From positions 186,001 through 250,000 of the forward strand of contig JAGKQI010000079.1 of the NCBI GenBank assembly GCA_018806915.1: DNA of 64,000 nt, read 5' to 3'. The notes beneath the pieces are model-generated. The model saw only the letters and a list, made by a program, of their open reading frames with translations, did no database searches and was not told the DNA's origin. Shown here in pieces: positions 28,822 through 40,052 of the stretch (positions are counted from its first letter, which is position 1; every line of letters begins with the position of its first letter). Source of the stretch: Phytophthora colocasiae (Eukaryota; Oomycota; Peronosporomycetes; Peronosporales; Peronosporaceae). The translations under genes and the position numbers were made by a program.

Positions 28822-31300
28822 GGCCTCGGACTTCAGACACTACCAGTGCCTGACCACCAGGACAGATGCGAACAGTCGAACTCACTCGGGCAGCGTGTAC
28901 TTCTTCGACCCTTGGAGTACCCAACGAGAACACTTCACCCGTGTCCTTCAGAGTCACAGAGTTGGTATCTAAGTCGACGACAGCTCGGAACTGTCGGAGT
29001 GAGTTGGTTCCAAGTATCACATCCACGTGCATGCGATCGACAACCACAAAAGGTCGAACAATCTCCAGGGACCCCAGCCTGAGAGGCAGGTCGGCAACAC
29101 CTCGTATCTTGAGTTGGTGACCCGACACTCCATTCAAGTTTCCATTGTACGGTCGCAGAGAGTCATTGGCTCGCCCTATACGTCGGAGCACTTTACGGTC
29201 GATCAAGCTCACTACGGCACCAGAGTCGATCAGAATGTCCACAGGGACACAGTCGACATATCCAGGAGAAGTAGCTTCCACACCGCCCACTGAGCCAATC
29301 ACCCGCTTACCTTCTGGTACTACATCGGTGTCTTCACTCTCGTCGAGTACATCTAGCTCAACTAGTCCAGTCTTCCGGGAGTCACCGTTTTCTTCCATAG
29401 TAGAGACTCGCACGGGATCTGTCACTACATACGCGTACTCGTACACGCTGTTCGAGTCTTCACGCGAACATCGAGGCCCTAGTTCTTCGATCTTCTGACC
29501 AGCCAAAGACGAGTAGTCGAAGCGCACTTGCTTCGGGTTCCGTGTTTTCCGCGACGGGAGAGCTGTCCTTAAGCAGTCGACGCACCGGTCTTCTCGCTCT
29601 TTCAACTTAGCTCGGATGAGTGGACCTTCACTCAAGTACTTCTCCATTATTACACCCACGATGCGCTTCATCACGGAGCTACTCATCGCTCGATAGAATT
29701 GCGCTACTTTCGCCAGAGCTCGTTCCTCAAGATCATTCCCTCCCCGATCGACTTCCGGGAGAACTAAGTCACTCAGGAGCGGCGACCCACAGTCAACACA
29801 CACGGGATTTACCTTTTCTTCCTCCTTGACTAAGTAGTACACCATTCTTCGGACTAGAGCACTCCATTTAGGATCCAGGCGCTTTCTTCGCCGGGAGGAC
29901 ACAGTCACTGCGTTGACCGCATGACAGGGGTTTTCCGACAAGTCAATAGCCACATTCGCGATCACAGTCTCCTTGACACTTGAGTCGGTGGGCACGTCGT
30001 CACTTACTCCTCCTTGGTTATAGTTCGAAGTAACTCCAGTCTCTCCACCTCCTACATCACGTTCGTCCGAATCGGCGACTCCCTCATGGTCGTGGAAGTA
30101 GTCGTTTTCCTTCGACCTCCTCAAGTCGCTAAAGTCACGGTTAGCTCGCTTAGCTGCATTGGTAGCAGCTAGTGTCTTCCGATACCAAGCAGTCCAGTAT
30201 TCGGGAGTAGCGAGCACCCCGGGTGACGACTCCCTCGTTCGACTTATGACTTCTTCTGGGATCCCCAATACGGTGCTCAGGTCGGCTAGTGACATTTTCT
30301 GCGACTGCGACGCATTCACTTCCACTCTCTTCTTGAGTTCTACTTCGTCCAACGGAAAGAGTCGCTCCTCGAGCTCTTTGTCGTATTCTTCGGTTTCTTC
30401 AAGTACTCCATTATGTACTCCTTCAGTTAGCTCATCCAGTTTCTCTTCGGAAAACACTCTAGTAAGTTCCGTAGTCGCTCCCGCCGCGCTACCCCTAGTG
30501 CTCGCCACGTCCCCACCATTCGCATCGGTGGACGACTCACTCACAGTTCCACTCAGTTCAATTTCACCTTGAGTTTCCCGAGTCACACTCGCAGCCTCGA
30601 CCTCAGTCTGTGTGACTTCTTCTTCAGTTAGATCACTCACCAGTTCGCCAGTAGTTAGCCCAGTAGCGACTTCGGCAGTGTTCGCCTCACCCCCACCATC
30701 AGCATCGGTGGTAGACGTCACACTTACAGTCTCATTCGCTATTCCGTCAGTCTTGTTAGTAGTCACCCCGGGTGTATCATCACTAGTCTCGCTATCTCTC
30801 AGTTGATAATCAGTCATCACACTCGTCTCGTCAAGTAATTCTTCACGGTTCTTCGTAGGTTCATCTTTATTCTCGCTCGAGTCGGGGTCGAAAATGCTCT
30901 CATCGAACTCAGGACAGCCACTTTCACTTTCATCATCACCTTCAGGCTGCAACTCAGTGACTCCCAAGTCACCGAGGGAAGTAGTTTCTTCTTTCACACT
31001 TGTTCCATTAGTCACCCACTCGCAGTGGACAACTTCACTCTTTGCGCGGGGCGCTGTCCAGTAGTTTACCGGGTTCGACTTCACCCGAACCTCATCCTCA
31101 TACTCCTCGGCGTGAGGGTCCTTCAGTGAGTCCCCGACGTAGGCCGTAGTCAGACAACTCGCTTCAACATCCTCACTCTCAATTTTATCAGTCTCAATCA
31201 TGTTCACTCCATTTTCAGTCGTTGTTCTCTTTACTGTCTCAGTTGAACTCACTCCATTTCCATAACGAGTAGTAGTGGACTTGGAAGTGACTTCACTCAA
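28700..31300 (-). CDS. Outer Ty3 protease with long acidic N-terminal extension
   Basis: An open frame of ~866 codons without a clear ATG at its upstream end, probably translated as part of Gag-Pol. The first ~400 codons are Glu/Thr/Asp/Ser-rich and low in hydrophobics, an unusually long acidic extension. A Cys-pair region follows (CVDCGSPLL...CVDCLRTA, spaced like a zinc site). The aspartic protease motif DILIDSGAVVSLID is near 29216-29240, followed by DVILGTNSL. The function of the acidic part is unknown. Confidence 0.8.
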   Translation of the reverse strand: MSEVTSKSTTTRYGNGVSSTETVKRTTTENGVNMIETDKIESEDVEASCLTTAYVGDSLKDPHAEEYEDEVRVKSNPVNYWTAPRAKSEVVHCEWVTNGTSVKEETTSLGDLGVTELQPEGDDESESGCPEFDESIFDPDSSENKDEPTKNREELLDETSVMTDYQLRDSETSDDTPGVTTNKTDGIANETVSVTSTTDADGGGEANTAEVATGLTTGELVSDLTEEEVTQTEVEAASVTRETQGEIELSGTVSESSTDANGGDVASTRGSAAGATTELTRVFSEEKLDELTEGVHNGVLEETEEYDKELEERLFPLDEVELKKRVEVNASQSQKMSLADLSTVLGIPEEVISRTRESSPGVLATPEYWTAWYRKTLAATNAAKRANRDFSDLRRSKENDYFHDHEGVADSDERDVGGGETGVTSNYNQGGVSDDVPTDSSVKETVIANVAIDLSENPCHAVNAVTVSSRRRKRLDPKWSALVRRMVYYLVKEEEKVNPVCVDCGSPLLSDLVLPEVDRGGNDLEERALAKVAQFYRAMSSSVMKRIVGVIMEKYLSEGPLIRAKLKEREDRCVDCLRTALPSRKTRNPKQVRFDYSSLAGQKIEELGPRCSREDSNSVYEYAYVVTDPVRVSTMEENGDSRKTGLVELDVLDESEDTDVVPEGKRVIGSVGGVEATSPGYVDCVPVDILIDSGAVVSLIDRKVLRRIGRANDSLRPYNGNLNGVSGHQLKIRGVADLPLRLGSLEIVRPFVVVDRMHVDVILGTNSLRQFRAVVDLDTNSVTLKDTGEVFSLGTPRVEEVHAARVSSTVRICPGGQALVVSEVRGHASDGQTVLVEGAGRDRASCPYAMYSESRKITGRSLQCFL

Positions 31301-31357
31301 GTCACTTAGCTGGCAGGAGGAAGGAGTGACTTCACCCTTCCCTTCCTCCAGCCCCCT

Positions 31358-33763
31358 TCAGTGTTGACTAGAGCTCGCCGCAATTCCAGCCTTCTGGACT
31401 AACTGGTTCAGTGCCTCCCTCGACGGGCAGTTGGCCACTACGTGGTCCGCACCTCCGCACAGCAAGCAGGCCCTAGGGCCACGGCTGGTTTGATAGTTTG
31501 AACGGGAAGTTGAGTTCGTGTTTTGCGACTGCTGTTGACGTTGGTTCGACTGTTGCTGACGCTGGTAAACTCGGGGTAGCTCACACTCGACGTAAACGTG
31601 GCCAGTTCCTTGACAGTTCGAACAGGTCGAGTTGTTCCTACGGCAGTTCAGTCGACTGCACCCCAGCGTGTGACACCTTCCGCACACGATGTGACCTTCC
31701 TGAGTGTACAAGTCAGGTCCCTGTCGGATGTCTCGGGTAGGAGTCACCGGTAGAGAAGTAGTTGGCTGAATCGCATACACTCCTTGACTAGTAGCAGGCA
31801 TTGCCTGGTACTGAATAGCAGCTGCAGTAGTTCCTCCCGGAGTAGCAGCCGGAGTAGCGACTTGCACTTGTTGTTGCGCCAGGAGACTCTGAGTCTGTTG
31901 CATCACAGTCAGCATTTGCTTCATCAAGTCATCGTTGGTAGACGACTTAGGAGGCTCGTCCTCGAAGTCAGCATCGTGCTCCACTGGTAAGTGTTGGTTC
32001 TTGTACAGGAGCACCGCTACAGCTTGAGGTATAGAATTCACTAAAGAAGTGTCAAGCGTGTTCCGCCACTGTTTGTTACGAAGCCCTGACAGGAAATACT
32101 GGTATCTCATCTCGGGGTCAAAATACTGAGCGGCGTCACAGAGACTCGAAATCAAATCGCCCCACACTTCGGCCGACATACCACGGGATCGTTTAGTCAC
32201 CTTCAGTCGCTCAATCATCTGGAGTGGAGTCTGTCTGACACACGAACTGGTTGTGGAAGCGAGTCCTCAGAGTATTGAAGTCGTTAATCTGGGAGTAAGT
32301 CCACCATTCCTCACCAGTTTTGCCCTTAAGACACTCCCTGAAGGCACTCAACCGTAGGGAGTCGTCAAGACCTTCAGTAGCTCTCTCGAAAGCACTCCAA
32401 AAGGATCGAGCTTTGTCTGCCGAGGCACCATCAGAGTAAAACGGTTGAATCATCCGGACCGCATTCTTGATGTTGGACGGCATACCCAGAGGTGGCCGAG
32501 TCACTTGGCCCACCGTCGGCTGGTAGTTAGGAGCGTATTGACTACGGAACTGACTGGGAACCGAAGTGTATGGTTGACTACCCAAGCCACGCGCAAGATG
32601 TCCAGCAGTCGCCGTGTTTGGAGCACTCACAGGAGAAGGTAGACTAGTTGCTTGAGTCGAATTCCCAGGTTGCTGCGGTTGACTCCAGTACACTGCCTGC
32701 CCAGCAGTCGCTTGCTGATAACTAGTAGTGGCAGGAGTCGTAATTGCAGGAATTGAAGTCAACGGCGGGGCCACACTCATAGGAGTCATAAGTGCGCTAT
32801 TAGGGAGTACTTGAGTAGCAGGGGCTTGAGTCACTTGAGGCGGAGCGGAGGTAGCCGCGTGGGAGATAGGAGCTGGCGTGCTGTAGGAGAACCCGGCCGC
32901 TGTCGACCATCCTATTGGCTGGATAAACGGATTGTTCAGTCCGGTGCCAGGAGTCGTTCCAAGCGTCACGTTCTGATAACTCGGGATCGCCGAGCGAGCA
33001 GACTGAGGTACACTTGCGGCAGGAGTCATCACCGGAGCAGTAGGTGGTTGTCCAGGGACTTGACTACTCCATCCAGTTGAGTTAGTCCCCGCGGTACTAG
33101 TAACTACATTCACGCCAGTCGCTGCACTAGGGGTGTAACCAGGTTGAGCCATCAGTTGAGGTGGATACAAGTAGAGCTTGGTGGCATCGACTACTCCCAT
33201 AGTCGCAACTCCTGGCTGAGTCGCGGACGGAGTGGGGGGAATGGGGAGTACTGGAGTCACCAGCTGCGTCGCAGGCTGGCTAGTCAAGGGAGTCGAAGCT
33301 TGAAAGTGAGTCTCACCCCGGGGCACTGAAGTCGCAGTAGCGAGTCCAACACTCGAGGTCACCTCTCGTAAAGTGAATCCGCCGTGGGTAGTAACAGGAC
33401 TAGCAAGTGGTCCTTCCTGGGCTCCGAGAGACTTCGGGTCAGTCGAGGTCTTGCAGGAGGCGGTTGTTGCACAGGGCGAGTAGAACCAAGAGCGGCCCGC
33501 CTCACCATGGCCTGGACCGAGGTCAATCCTCCTGGAGCAGTTAGACTCGGCCTCCCGGGGTGCGTAGTAGGTGGAGGTCCACCAAGTCCAAACCACGAAG
33601 TCGCAGGTTGGCTGTCACTGCCTCCTGGACTCGCAGGAGTCACTGTAGGAGGGCGACTTGTTCCTCCCCCGAACCAGGAAGTAGCAGATGGGCCCGTGCC
33701 ACCGTTTTCACTCGAGGTGGTGCTCCGGTCGTCGTCTCCGACACCAGGTCCAAACGAAGACAT
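31358..33763 (-). CDS. Outer Ty3 Gag, in three frames
   Basis: Reading starts at ATG 33763 and moves leftwards. A Pro/Ser/Thr-rich N-terminal region is followed by a one-base shift near 33420, a Gln/Ala/Thr/Pro-rich region, then capsid sequence (RSFWSAFERATEGLDDSLRLSAF, RTRFHNQFVCQT). A second shift near 32220-32230 leads to MIERLKVTKRSRGMSAEVW and a region with two CCHC-like knuckles (CSNCQGTGHVYVEC, CLLCGGADHVVANC) plus an extra Cys cluster. Stop at 31358. Apart from the two shifts the reading is continuous, so decay is slight or the shifts are base errors. Confidence 0.85.
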
Positions 33764-33869
33764 CTCTATCTCGGGTTCTTGTTCGTCTCTCTCTTCCTCC
33801 ACTCCTTCTCGTGTAGTCTTGAGTTCAGGTAGCTGTCGCACTCCCGCCCAGACGAACCACTCAGACAAC

Positions 33870-34119
33870 TGTAGTGGCTGGTTGAATCTAAGCCTTGCCC
33901 ACTGCACTGGGCGGCACAGATGGTGAGGCCGAGTTGCCGCACAGACTGTGAAGCCGAGCTGGCATAGACGTCAGAGGACGAGTAGATCGAAGCTGTAGCA
34001 AGCATAACATTGAGTTTAGTCAGATTACAATCTACCTTAGAGCGAGCAAGCAATAGACCAAGGTTAACAGGAAGCGCCAGCTTCCCTCGCGTGTGTTCGT
34101 GTTATCGAGACCCACTACA
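33870..34119 (+). repeat. 5' LTR of nested B
   Basis: 250 bp, TGTAGTGG...CTACA. It matches 39054-39303 without a visible difference. The sequence after it (AAGATATCTTTAG) lacks the usual TGG of a tRNA 3'-end primer site. Confidence 0.93.
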
Positions 34120-34163
34120 AAGATATCTTTAGTTGCGAAGGTCGTAACTGAGCACAAGACAAC

Positions 34164-35281
34164 ATGACGAAGGATCAGCATGTGAATAACGAGAAAGTGA
34201 CTCTACAGGAGAACGACAATGTAGAGCATGTGACGGCTGTATCAACGGTGATTCCCCGTGTCCCGCAGCCGATTTTCTCGATCGTCAACCCGCCGCTAAT
34301 CAACGACATCTCTCGCGAGTCGTTGCTTGAGTGGTTGAGACTTCGGAAGGAGTATATTGCTGTTACTGAGGCGCGATGCCGGACAGCTAACGAGGATGTA
34401 AAGTCCGTGCTACGCACAGTACGAGACTCTTTCAACGAGGACTTGCTTGAGACCATGTGCGAGACTCGTTGGGACATAGACATCGGAGACGTGACCGATG
34501 AGTTCCTAATGGAAAGATCAAGGACATCACCTCCAGCTTTATGAACAAGGAGCTGCCAGATATGGATGATCTGTTTGGTTGTGAACTGAGGTTCGATGAC
34601 TCCACTCGATGTGGAAGCGAGAGTGACAGCCTACTTCCATCTTGCCAACGAGATTATAAAGCGGAATGGTGTGACTTCTCTTTTTTCTGGTGACGATGGA
34701 ATCAAGCGCAAGTGTAAGGTGCTATTGAAGTTCCTACCTGGGCCCCTGTCGAAAAGAGTGGCAAATGAGTTGGAGTACCGCAGTGGCGATGCCAAGGCGA
34801 GTGTACGGAGCTTGTACAAGGTGGTGAGCCATTTAGCATTAGAACTGGAGAAGGAGAACAGGCCATGATGCAGATTAAGACAAAGATGACCAAGAATGCA
34901 AAGCCTTTCAGCACCCGAGGTACCATGAAGATTACCAACGACAAGAAAATGGCAATCATGACTAGTAGTGTACCGAAGGCAAAGCTGAGAGCGGTGATCG
35001 GATCTAACCAAGGCGAGCAGCGCCAAGCCACAGGGGCCCCGCCGCCCAAACAGTGTTTTCATTGTAAAGGAGAACATGGATTTATCGACTGTCCGACGGC
35101 AACGGAAGCGGACAAAGAAGCAATTCGGGCAAAGCGTCGAGCAGATTTCAAAGCGCGTCGGCAAGCAAAAAGTCCAACAAGGAAAACGCAACTAAGTTCT
35201 GCCGCATTCGTGAATGCTTGCCTCCTGAAGGCGGTACAGTACTGCTTGAAGGAGGTGAAGCGTCCCGTTCTGTGCGGATAG
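34164..35281 (+). pseudogene. Nested B gag, frameshifted
   Basis: The ATG at 34164 opens 126 codons of a helical, charged protein. The frame then breaks near 34520, 34600 and 34865. The last part holds a knuckle-like CFHCKGEHGFIDC (CX2CX3HX4C, one residue shorter than canonical) and a Lys/Arg-rich tail. Codons in the different frames read on as one protein, so this is a recently broken gag rather than separate genes. Confidence 0.75.
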
Positions 35282-35335
35282 TGGAGCTACCAGGACCAGT
35301 ATGAGTGAGCGTATTTTCCAGAGGTTGCGGGCGGA

Positions 35336-35734
35336 ATGTCCAGAAGTGTCGATTGTGTGGAATTAGATGAACCCATCTCGTGCATCACGGTTGGAGGTAA
35401 TGTCGAGGTGACTCGAGCGGTAAATGTTCATGTGACGTTGCGAACTGCAGCGGGACCAGTGTCCATCAGTTCACCTGTACAGTGCTTGATTGTACCTGGA
35501 GAAATGGAGGAATTTCTTTTGGGCAAAGAGATCTTGACCTCTCTTGGTATCGATGTGGATAGAGAACTGGAAATGCTAGCGTCGCAAGGCCAGTTAGATG
35601 AACCGGATGAATTTGATGAACCTGTAGTGAGCTCAGCAGCGGAACTGAGCGAAGAAGTGGAGAAACTAGTGCGGGAAATGGTAGAAAAGGCTGCCAAGAA
35701 AGGATTTCCGAAGGAGTATCTGGATGAACTTTAA
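35336..35734 (+). pseudogene. Nested B protease remnant
   Basis: Sequence typical of the second half of a retroviral-type protease (CLIVPGEMEEFLLGKEILTSLGID), followed by an acidic linker. I find no D(S/T)G catalytic motif upstream in any frame, so the active site is probably deleted. The frame shifts at ~35730 into RT. Confidence 0.65.
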
Positions 35735-38700
35735 GGATTTCTCTTCGTTTCGACCTGTGGAGGGAGAAGTTGGGTAATGACCCCCCTGCTAAAGTACCGC
35801 CTATGAAGATTCGTTTGAAGAAAGATGCCAAGCCCTATAAGTGCAAGGCAAGGAAGTACCCGCCTGAGGTCAGGATGTTCATGGAGGATTTCAACGCCAA
35901 ACTGGAAAAGCTAGGCTGGATTTACGAAAACCCCAGCAGCAGATGGGCCTGTCCTGCATTGCCTGTAAGAAAAGGAGGATCGAACGACTACCGACAAACG
36001 GCAGATTACAAACCACTGAATGTCCAAGTCGAAGGTATTGCCGGTGTGATGCCAAACCCGCAAGTTGACCTGGAGATAGTGCGTGACTGTATGTTCTTTG
36101 GATTGTCTCGATTTCATAAAGGGTTACTGGCAGATAGCAGTTGATGAAACTTGTCAAGAGTTGCTGTCGTACATGACTCACCGCAAAATCTACACACCAA
36201 GGCGAGTTCCCCAAGGTGTTGCGATGCAGCATTATTCTTTCAAGCCACAGTTGAGAAGTGCCTACAAGAGTTGATGTACCAACATCTTTTGGTATGGATA
36301 GATGATCTTCTTCTCTTCGCAAAAGACGTGGAGACTTACTTGGAAAAGATGGAGCGGCTGTTTGAGCTACTCGACTACTTCGGTTTCAAATTGAGCGTGA
36401 CGAAGTCAAGCCTGTACGAACCGCAAGTCAAATGGTGTGGTAAGATCATCACGGGCAACGGAGTCAGCCACGATCCAGAGCGAATCAAGGCGTTATCAGC
36501 ACTTCCTTACCCTACCAATGCAGCTGAACTTCAACAGTTCCTCTGTGCAGCAAACTGGATGAGAGAGAGCGTGATCGATTTTGCTCGGACTGCTCAACCG
36601 CTGCAAGAGCGGCTTGATTCTGGCTTTGGCAACTGCATCTCGAAGAACGAAACGTGTTGCAGCAGGAATAGGACTGGAGCTGGAGAAGGGTGAACGGGCA
36701 GCATTTGACCAACTAAAAGGAAATTGAGAATTCTGCCAGCTTAGCGTTCCCACAACCGGACTCCGTCATGTGCCTGGTGACCGATGCTTCTGACGTCGGC
36801 TATGGAATCATTGTCACACAAGTAAAACACTGGCAAGTGGGAAAACCTGTTGAGGAACAGCAGCACGAACTACTTGTCTGTGTGAGCGGCACGTTCACTG
36901 GATCGAAACGCAATTGGAGTGTTATCGAAAAGGAGGCGTACCCCATAATTTGTGCCTGTGACCAGCTCAGCCACCTACTGCTTCGGCCACAAGGCTTCAG
37001 ATTGTTTTGCGATCACCGCAATTTAATCTACGTCTTTGCGCCTGGGAAAGAAGTCAAGAAGCATGTTAGGGAAGTTACTACGCTGGGCAGTGAAACTTAT
37101 GGAGTACCGATACCACATCGAGCACATTGAAGGAGAAAACAACGTCTGGGCGGACATGGTGTCTCGGTGGGCAGGAAACCACCAAGAGCAGGTGGCCCTG
37201 CGAGCAATGGTACTACGAACGCGAGATCGTCAGGAGGAAGAGCGGAGCCAACACCTTCGGAGCAAGCGACGGCGAGGGAGGAAGAGAGGACCCTAAGACC
37301 CGGGATTAGTGCGAAGTGACGGGAGGCAGATAGGACCCCAGCAACACGACGCAAGCGCAAAAACTCAGAACGAAGTGTGATGAACAGCAAGAGGCTGCTA
37401 GTACGGCAGCAATTCGGCCGTTCAATGACCCTAGCTTTTCGTGGCCAACTTTGCAGGATATTGTTCGAGCGCAAGAACAATTTAAAACCACATTACCCAG
37501 CAACTTCCTCACCACGCTCGGCGGGCGTGAGGGCTGGTACCACAAAGGCAAATTGTGGATTCCAACAAAAGATACAACTCTACTGCAACGACTAATGATC
37601 GTGGCGCACTGTGGTGCACAAGGACACCGTGGGCGAGCTGCCATGATGGAACAGCTGAGTAGACACTTCTATGTGGACCATTTACGAGGACACGTAGATA
37701 AATTTCTAGAGGCCTGCCTACTCTGTCATCACGTGAAAGGCGGAAAGGTGGTACAGCGACCATGGAGTGAAACGTTCCGCTGCTACGAGCGCAATGGTGC
37801 ATTACACTGGGACTTCCTTACAGTGGGTGATTCATTCGGAGAAGACAAATACCTGCTCATACTGAAAGACGAAGCTACACACTACTGCGAACTTGTGCCC
37901 TGTGCTACACCTACTAGTGGAGTGGCTGTAGCATCCATTTTAGACTGGCACAGTCGGTTTGGCATCCCTCCAATCTGGATCAGCGACCAAGGCAGCCACT
38001 TCAAGAACGAGGTGGCGGCCGAGATTTGGTAAGAGGCTGAAGTCAGAACAGCATTTCACGGTAGCTTATAGTCCGTGGATCAATGGCAGTATCGAGCGAC
38101 TAAATCGTGACGTGATCCAAGTATTACGTGCAATGTGTCTGGAGTATGGAAAGGACATCCGAGAGTGGACAATGTTCGTCCCTTTGCTTAGGGCCAGTAT
38201 TAACCACACTCCTGCCATCTCTCGCCAACAAAGCACCGGTGGAATTGTTTTGTGCGTTGCCACTACCGAGTCCCCTCGACTTTGTGTCGACATGGAGCAG
38301 AGAAAGATACTGGAAATGACTAAGCAGCCAGAGCTGATAGAAGAAAAGCTTCGCGATCTGCAAGCGAGCGTCTACCAGATGCGCAAAGAAGTGGCTGAAG
38401 CCCGCGACCAGCAAACGGAACGTAACAAAAACGGAAGAAGGGTGCAAAGAAAGTCAATTTCAGCGTAGGTGATTTCGTGCTGCGGTCACGAGTTGACCAG
38501 AAACACCAAGACAAGCTTCTGGTCACTTGGATCAGGCCCTATCAGATTGTCAGAGCGGACGTGCACTCATTCGTGGTCCGACACCTCATCACGGGTGCAG
38601 AGACGGACGTACATGCGTCTAGGCTAAAGTATTACGCTGACAAGAGCTACCAAGTGACGGAAGAAGTTCTGGAGCACGTGGCCTCTCAGGGTATCGTGCT

Positions 38701-38881
38701 GGCGGTAGACGAGTTGAAGGAACACAGGTGGTGCACGGCTAAGAAGGGCTACGAGATCCTGGTGTCCTGGAAAGGACTAGAGCCAATTGAGGACTCATGG
38801 GAACCTCTGCAGTCCCTAGGAAGGATATCCCTGTACTGGTGCGTGCGTATGCAGAGCGTGTCCGAGACACGGGACTCTTGA
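35735..38881 (+). pseudogene. Nested B pol remnant: RT, RNase H, integrase, chromodomain
   Basis: RT lies in two frames (KPYKCKARKYPPEV; then WIDDLLLFAKD at ~36295-36330 and FGFKLSVTKSSLY). RNase H lies at ~36768-37130 (VTDASDVGYG), with a shift near 37080. Integrase lies at ~37451-38290: zinc domain HCGAQGHRG...CLLCHHVK, catalytic Asp residues in HWDFLTVG and ISDQGSHF, and Glu in NGSIERLN after a frame change near 38028. The chromodomain is at ~38690-38830 (YEILVSWKGLEPIEDSWEP). At least five shifts make this copy non-autonomous as sequenced. Confidence 0.85.
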
Positions 38882-39053
38882 AACATATAGCACGAGGAAC
38901 AAGATTTGCAACCCCTTCAAGTTGAAGTAGCAGAATGAAGGTCAAGAATGATGGTAAAGGTAAGTGTTACATTCGTGCAACATTCGGACAACATTCGTGC
39001 TACATCACGAGGAGAGAGTCAAACATTGGAGTGTCCAAGGCTTGACGGGGCGG

Positions 39054-39303
39054 TGTAGTGGCTGGTTGAATCTAAGCCTTGCCCACTGCACTGGGCGGCA
39101 CAGATGGTGAGGCCGAGTTGCCGCACAGACTGTGAAGCCGAGCTGGCATAGACGTCAGAGGACGAGTAGATCGAAGCTGTAGCAAGCATAACATTGAGTT
39201 TAGTCAGATTACAATCTACCTTAGAGCGAGCAAGCAATAGACCAAGGTTAACAGGAAGCGCCAGCTTCCCTCGCGTGTGTTCGTGTTATCGAGACCCACT
39301 ACA
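39054..39303 (+). repeat. 3' LTR of nested B
   Basis: 250 bp. The purine-rich GACGGGGCGG just before 39054 is the likely polypurine tract. ACAAC (39304-39308) is the TSD. Confidence 0.93.
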
Positions 39304-39308
39304 ACAAC

Positions 39309-39617
39309 CAACTAACAACTAGTTGGTAGGACAAGAGCACTTCACTTCCTTGGCCAGCTAGTCACTCGAAGTTCACTTCCGAAGGACTTCACCGACTTGA
39401 CTTGCTTCTTCGGAACGGGTCGGATCCCGCCCTTTAGTGTAGTAGTAGAACACCTCCCTAGTTGACCCCTGTCTAACTAGCAGTGTAGTGACTCTTCACT
39501 TCGCAGTAAGTGAGGGCTGTTCCCTCTCCGGTAGCAGATCTTGTAAGTATAGTCTTCTTTCAGTGCTCACTCCGAGAACCCTTCTCCAGCAGGCAAGTAC
39601 CCTGCTTCTCCACCACT
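39309..39617 (-). promoter_or_regulatory. Leader and primer-binding site of the outer element
   Basis: Leader of the minus-strand outer element between its 5' LTR and nested B. On the minus strand, two bases after the LTR, TGGTGGAGAAGCAGGGTA (complement of 39598-39615) has the TGG start expected for a tRNA primer site. No gene seen. Confidence 0.6.
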
Positions 39618-40052
39618 TGTCGCGACCTAGCTAAGGATCGGGTACTAGCGGGCTGTTATGTGAGTGCAGGTCCAGGCAGGGAGTTCGAAGACTAACTTAA
39701 ACAAATAAAAGTCACTTGTTGTTGTTCTTCTTCTTAGCAGGTAAAATCACGACTGACTAGTTATATAGGGAGCTCATTTCACTCCAATGCACACTTTGTA
39801 GGGACGACTCCCCGTCGATAGCGTAGGGCGAGAGCCCTCGGAGATGTCCCCCCCCCCTCCGCACGACACTCGCGGGAGGACGTTAATGGACCGTTCGGGT
39901 GTAGTAAAGGGGGACAAGCCCCAGAGAGGACCTCGGACAGTGTACTACGCCAAGTAGTCACAACACGGCGAGTACGACGAATTGCAATGCCCCGAGGCAT
40001 GGGGCACAGCCGAACACGCTGGTTCGGGGGACTCATTCCCGGGCACGGGACA
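39618..40052 (-). repeat. 5' LTR of the outer Ty3 element
   Basis: 435 bp partner of 12630-13066. CGAA (40053-40056) follows as the TSD. Flanking sequence on the right is the same array spacer as on the left of 12626, which confirms simple insertion into the array. Confidence 0.93.

Larger units (their letters stand above)
33870..39303 (+). mobile_element. Nested B: small Ty3/gypsy element, identical LTRs, broken genes
   Basis: A 5434-bp plus-strand element in the leader of the outer element, 106 bp upstream of gag, flanked by ACAAC (33865-33869 and 39304-39308). Two 250-bp LTRs appear identical by eye. The internal region has gag with a zinc knuckle, a damaged protease, RT (WIDD active site), RNase H, integrase and a chromodomain, but spread over at least six frames. 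Confidence 0.92.
12630..40052 (-). mobile_element. Outer Ty3/gypsy LTR retrotransposon with two nested elements
   Basis: Minus-strand element with LTRs at 39618-40052 (5') and 12630-13066 (3'). Both start TG and end CA. The CGAA just left of 12630 and right of 40052 is the TSD. The gene order leftwards is leader, gag, protease, RT-RNase H-integrase, then an unusual 3' region with an antisense ORF and a membrane-protein ORF. The LTRs differ by two substitutions and a C-run length change, so insertion was recent. Without nested A (8.3 kb) and nested B (5.4 kb) the element is ~13.7 kb, long for Ty3. Frameshifts interrupt gag, the pro-RT junction and integrase. Confidence 0.93.
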
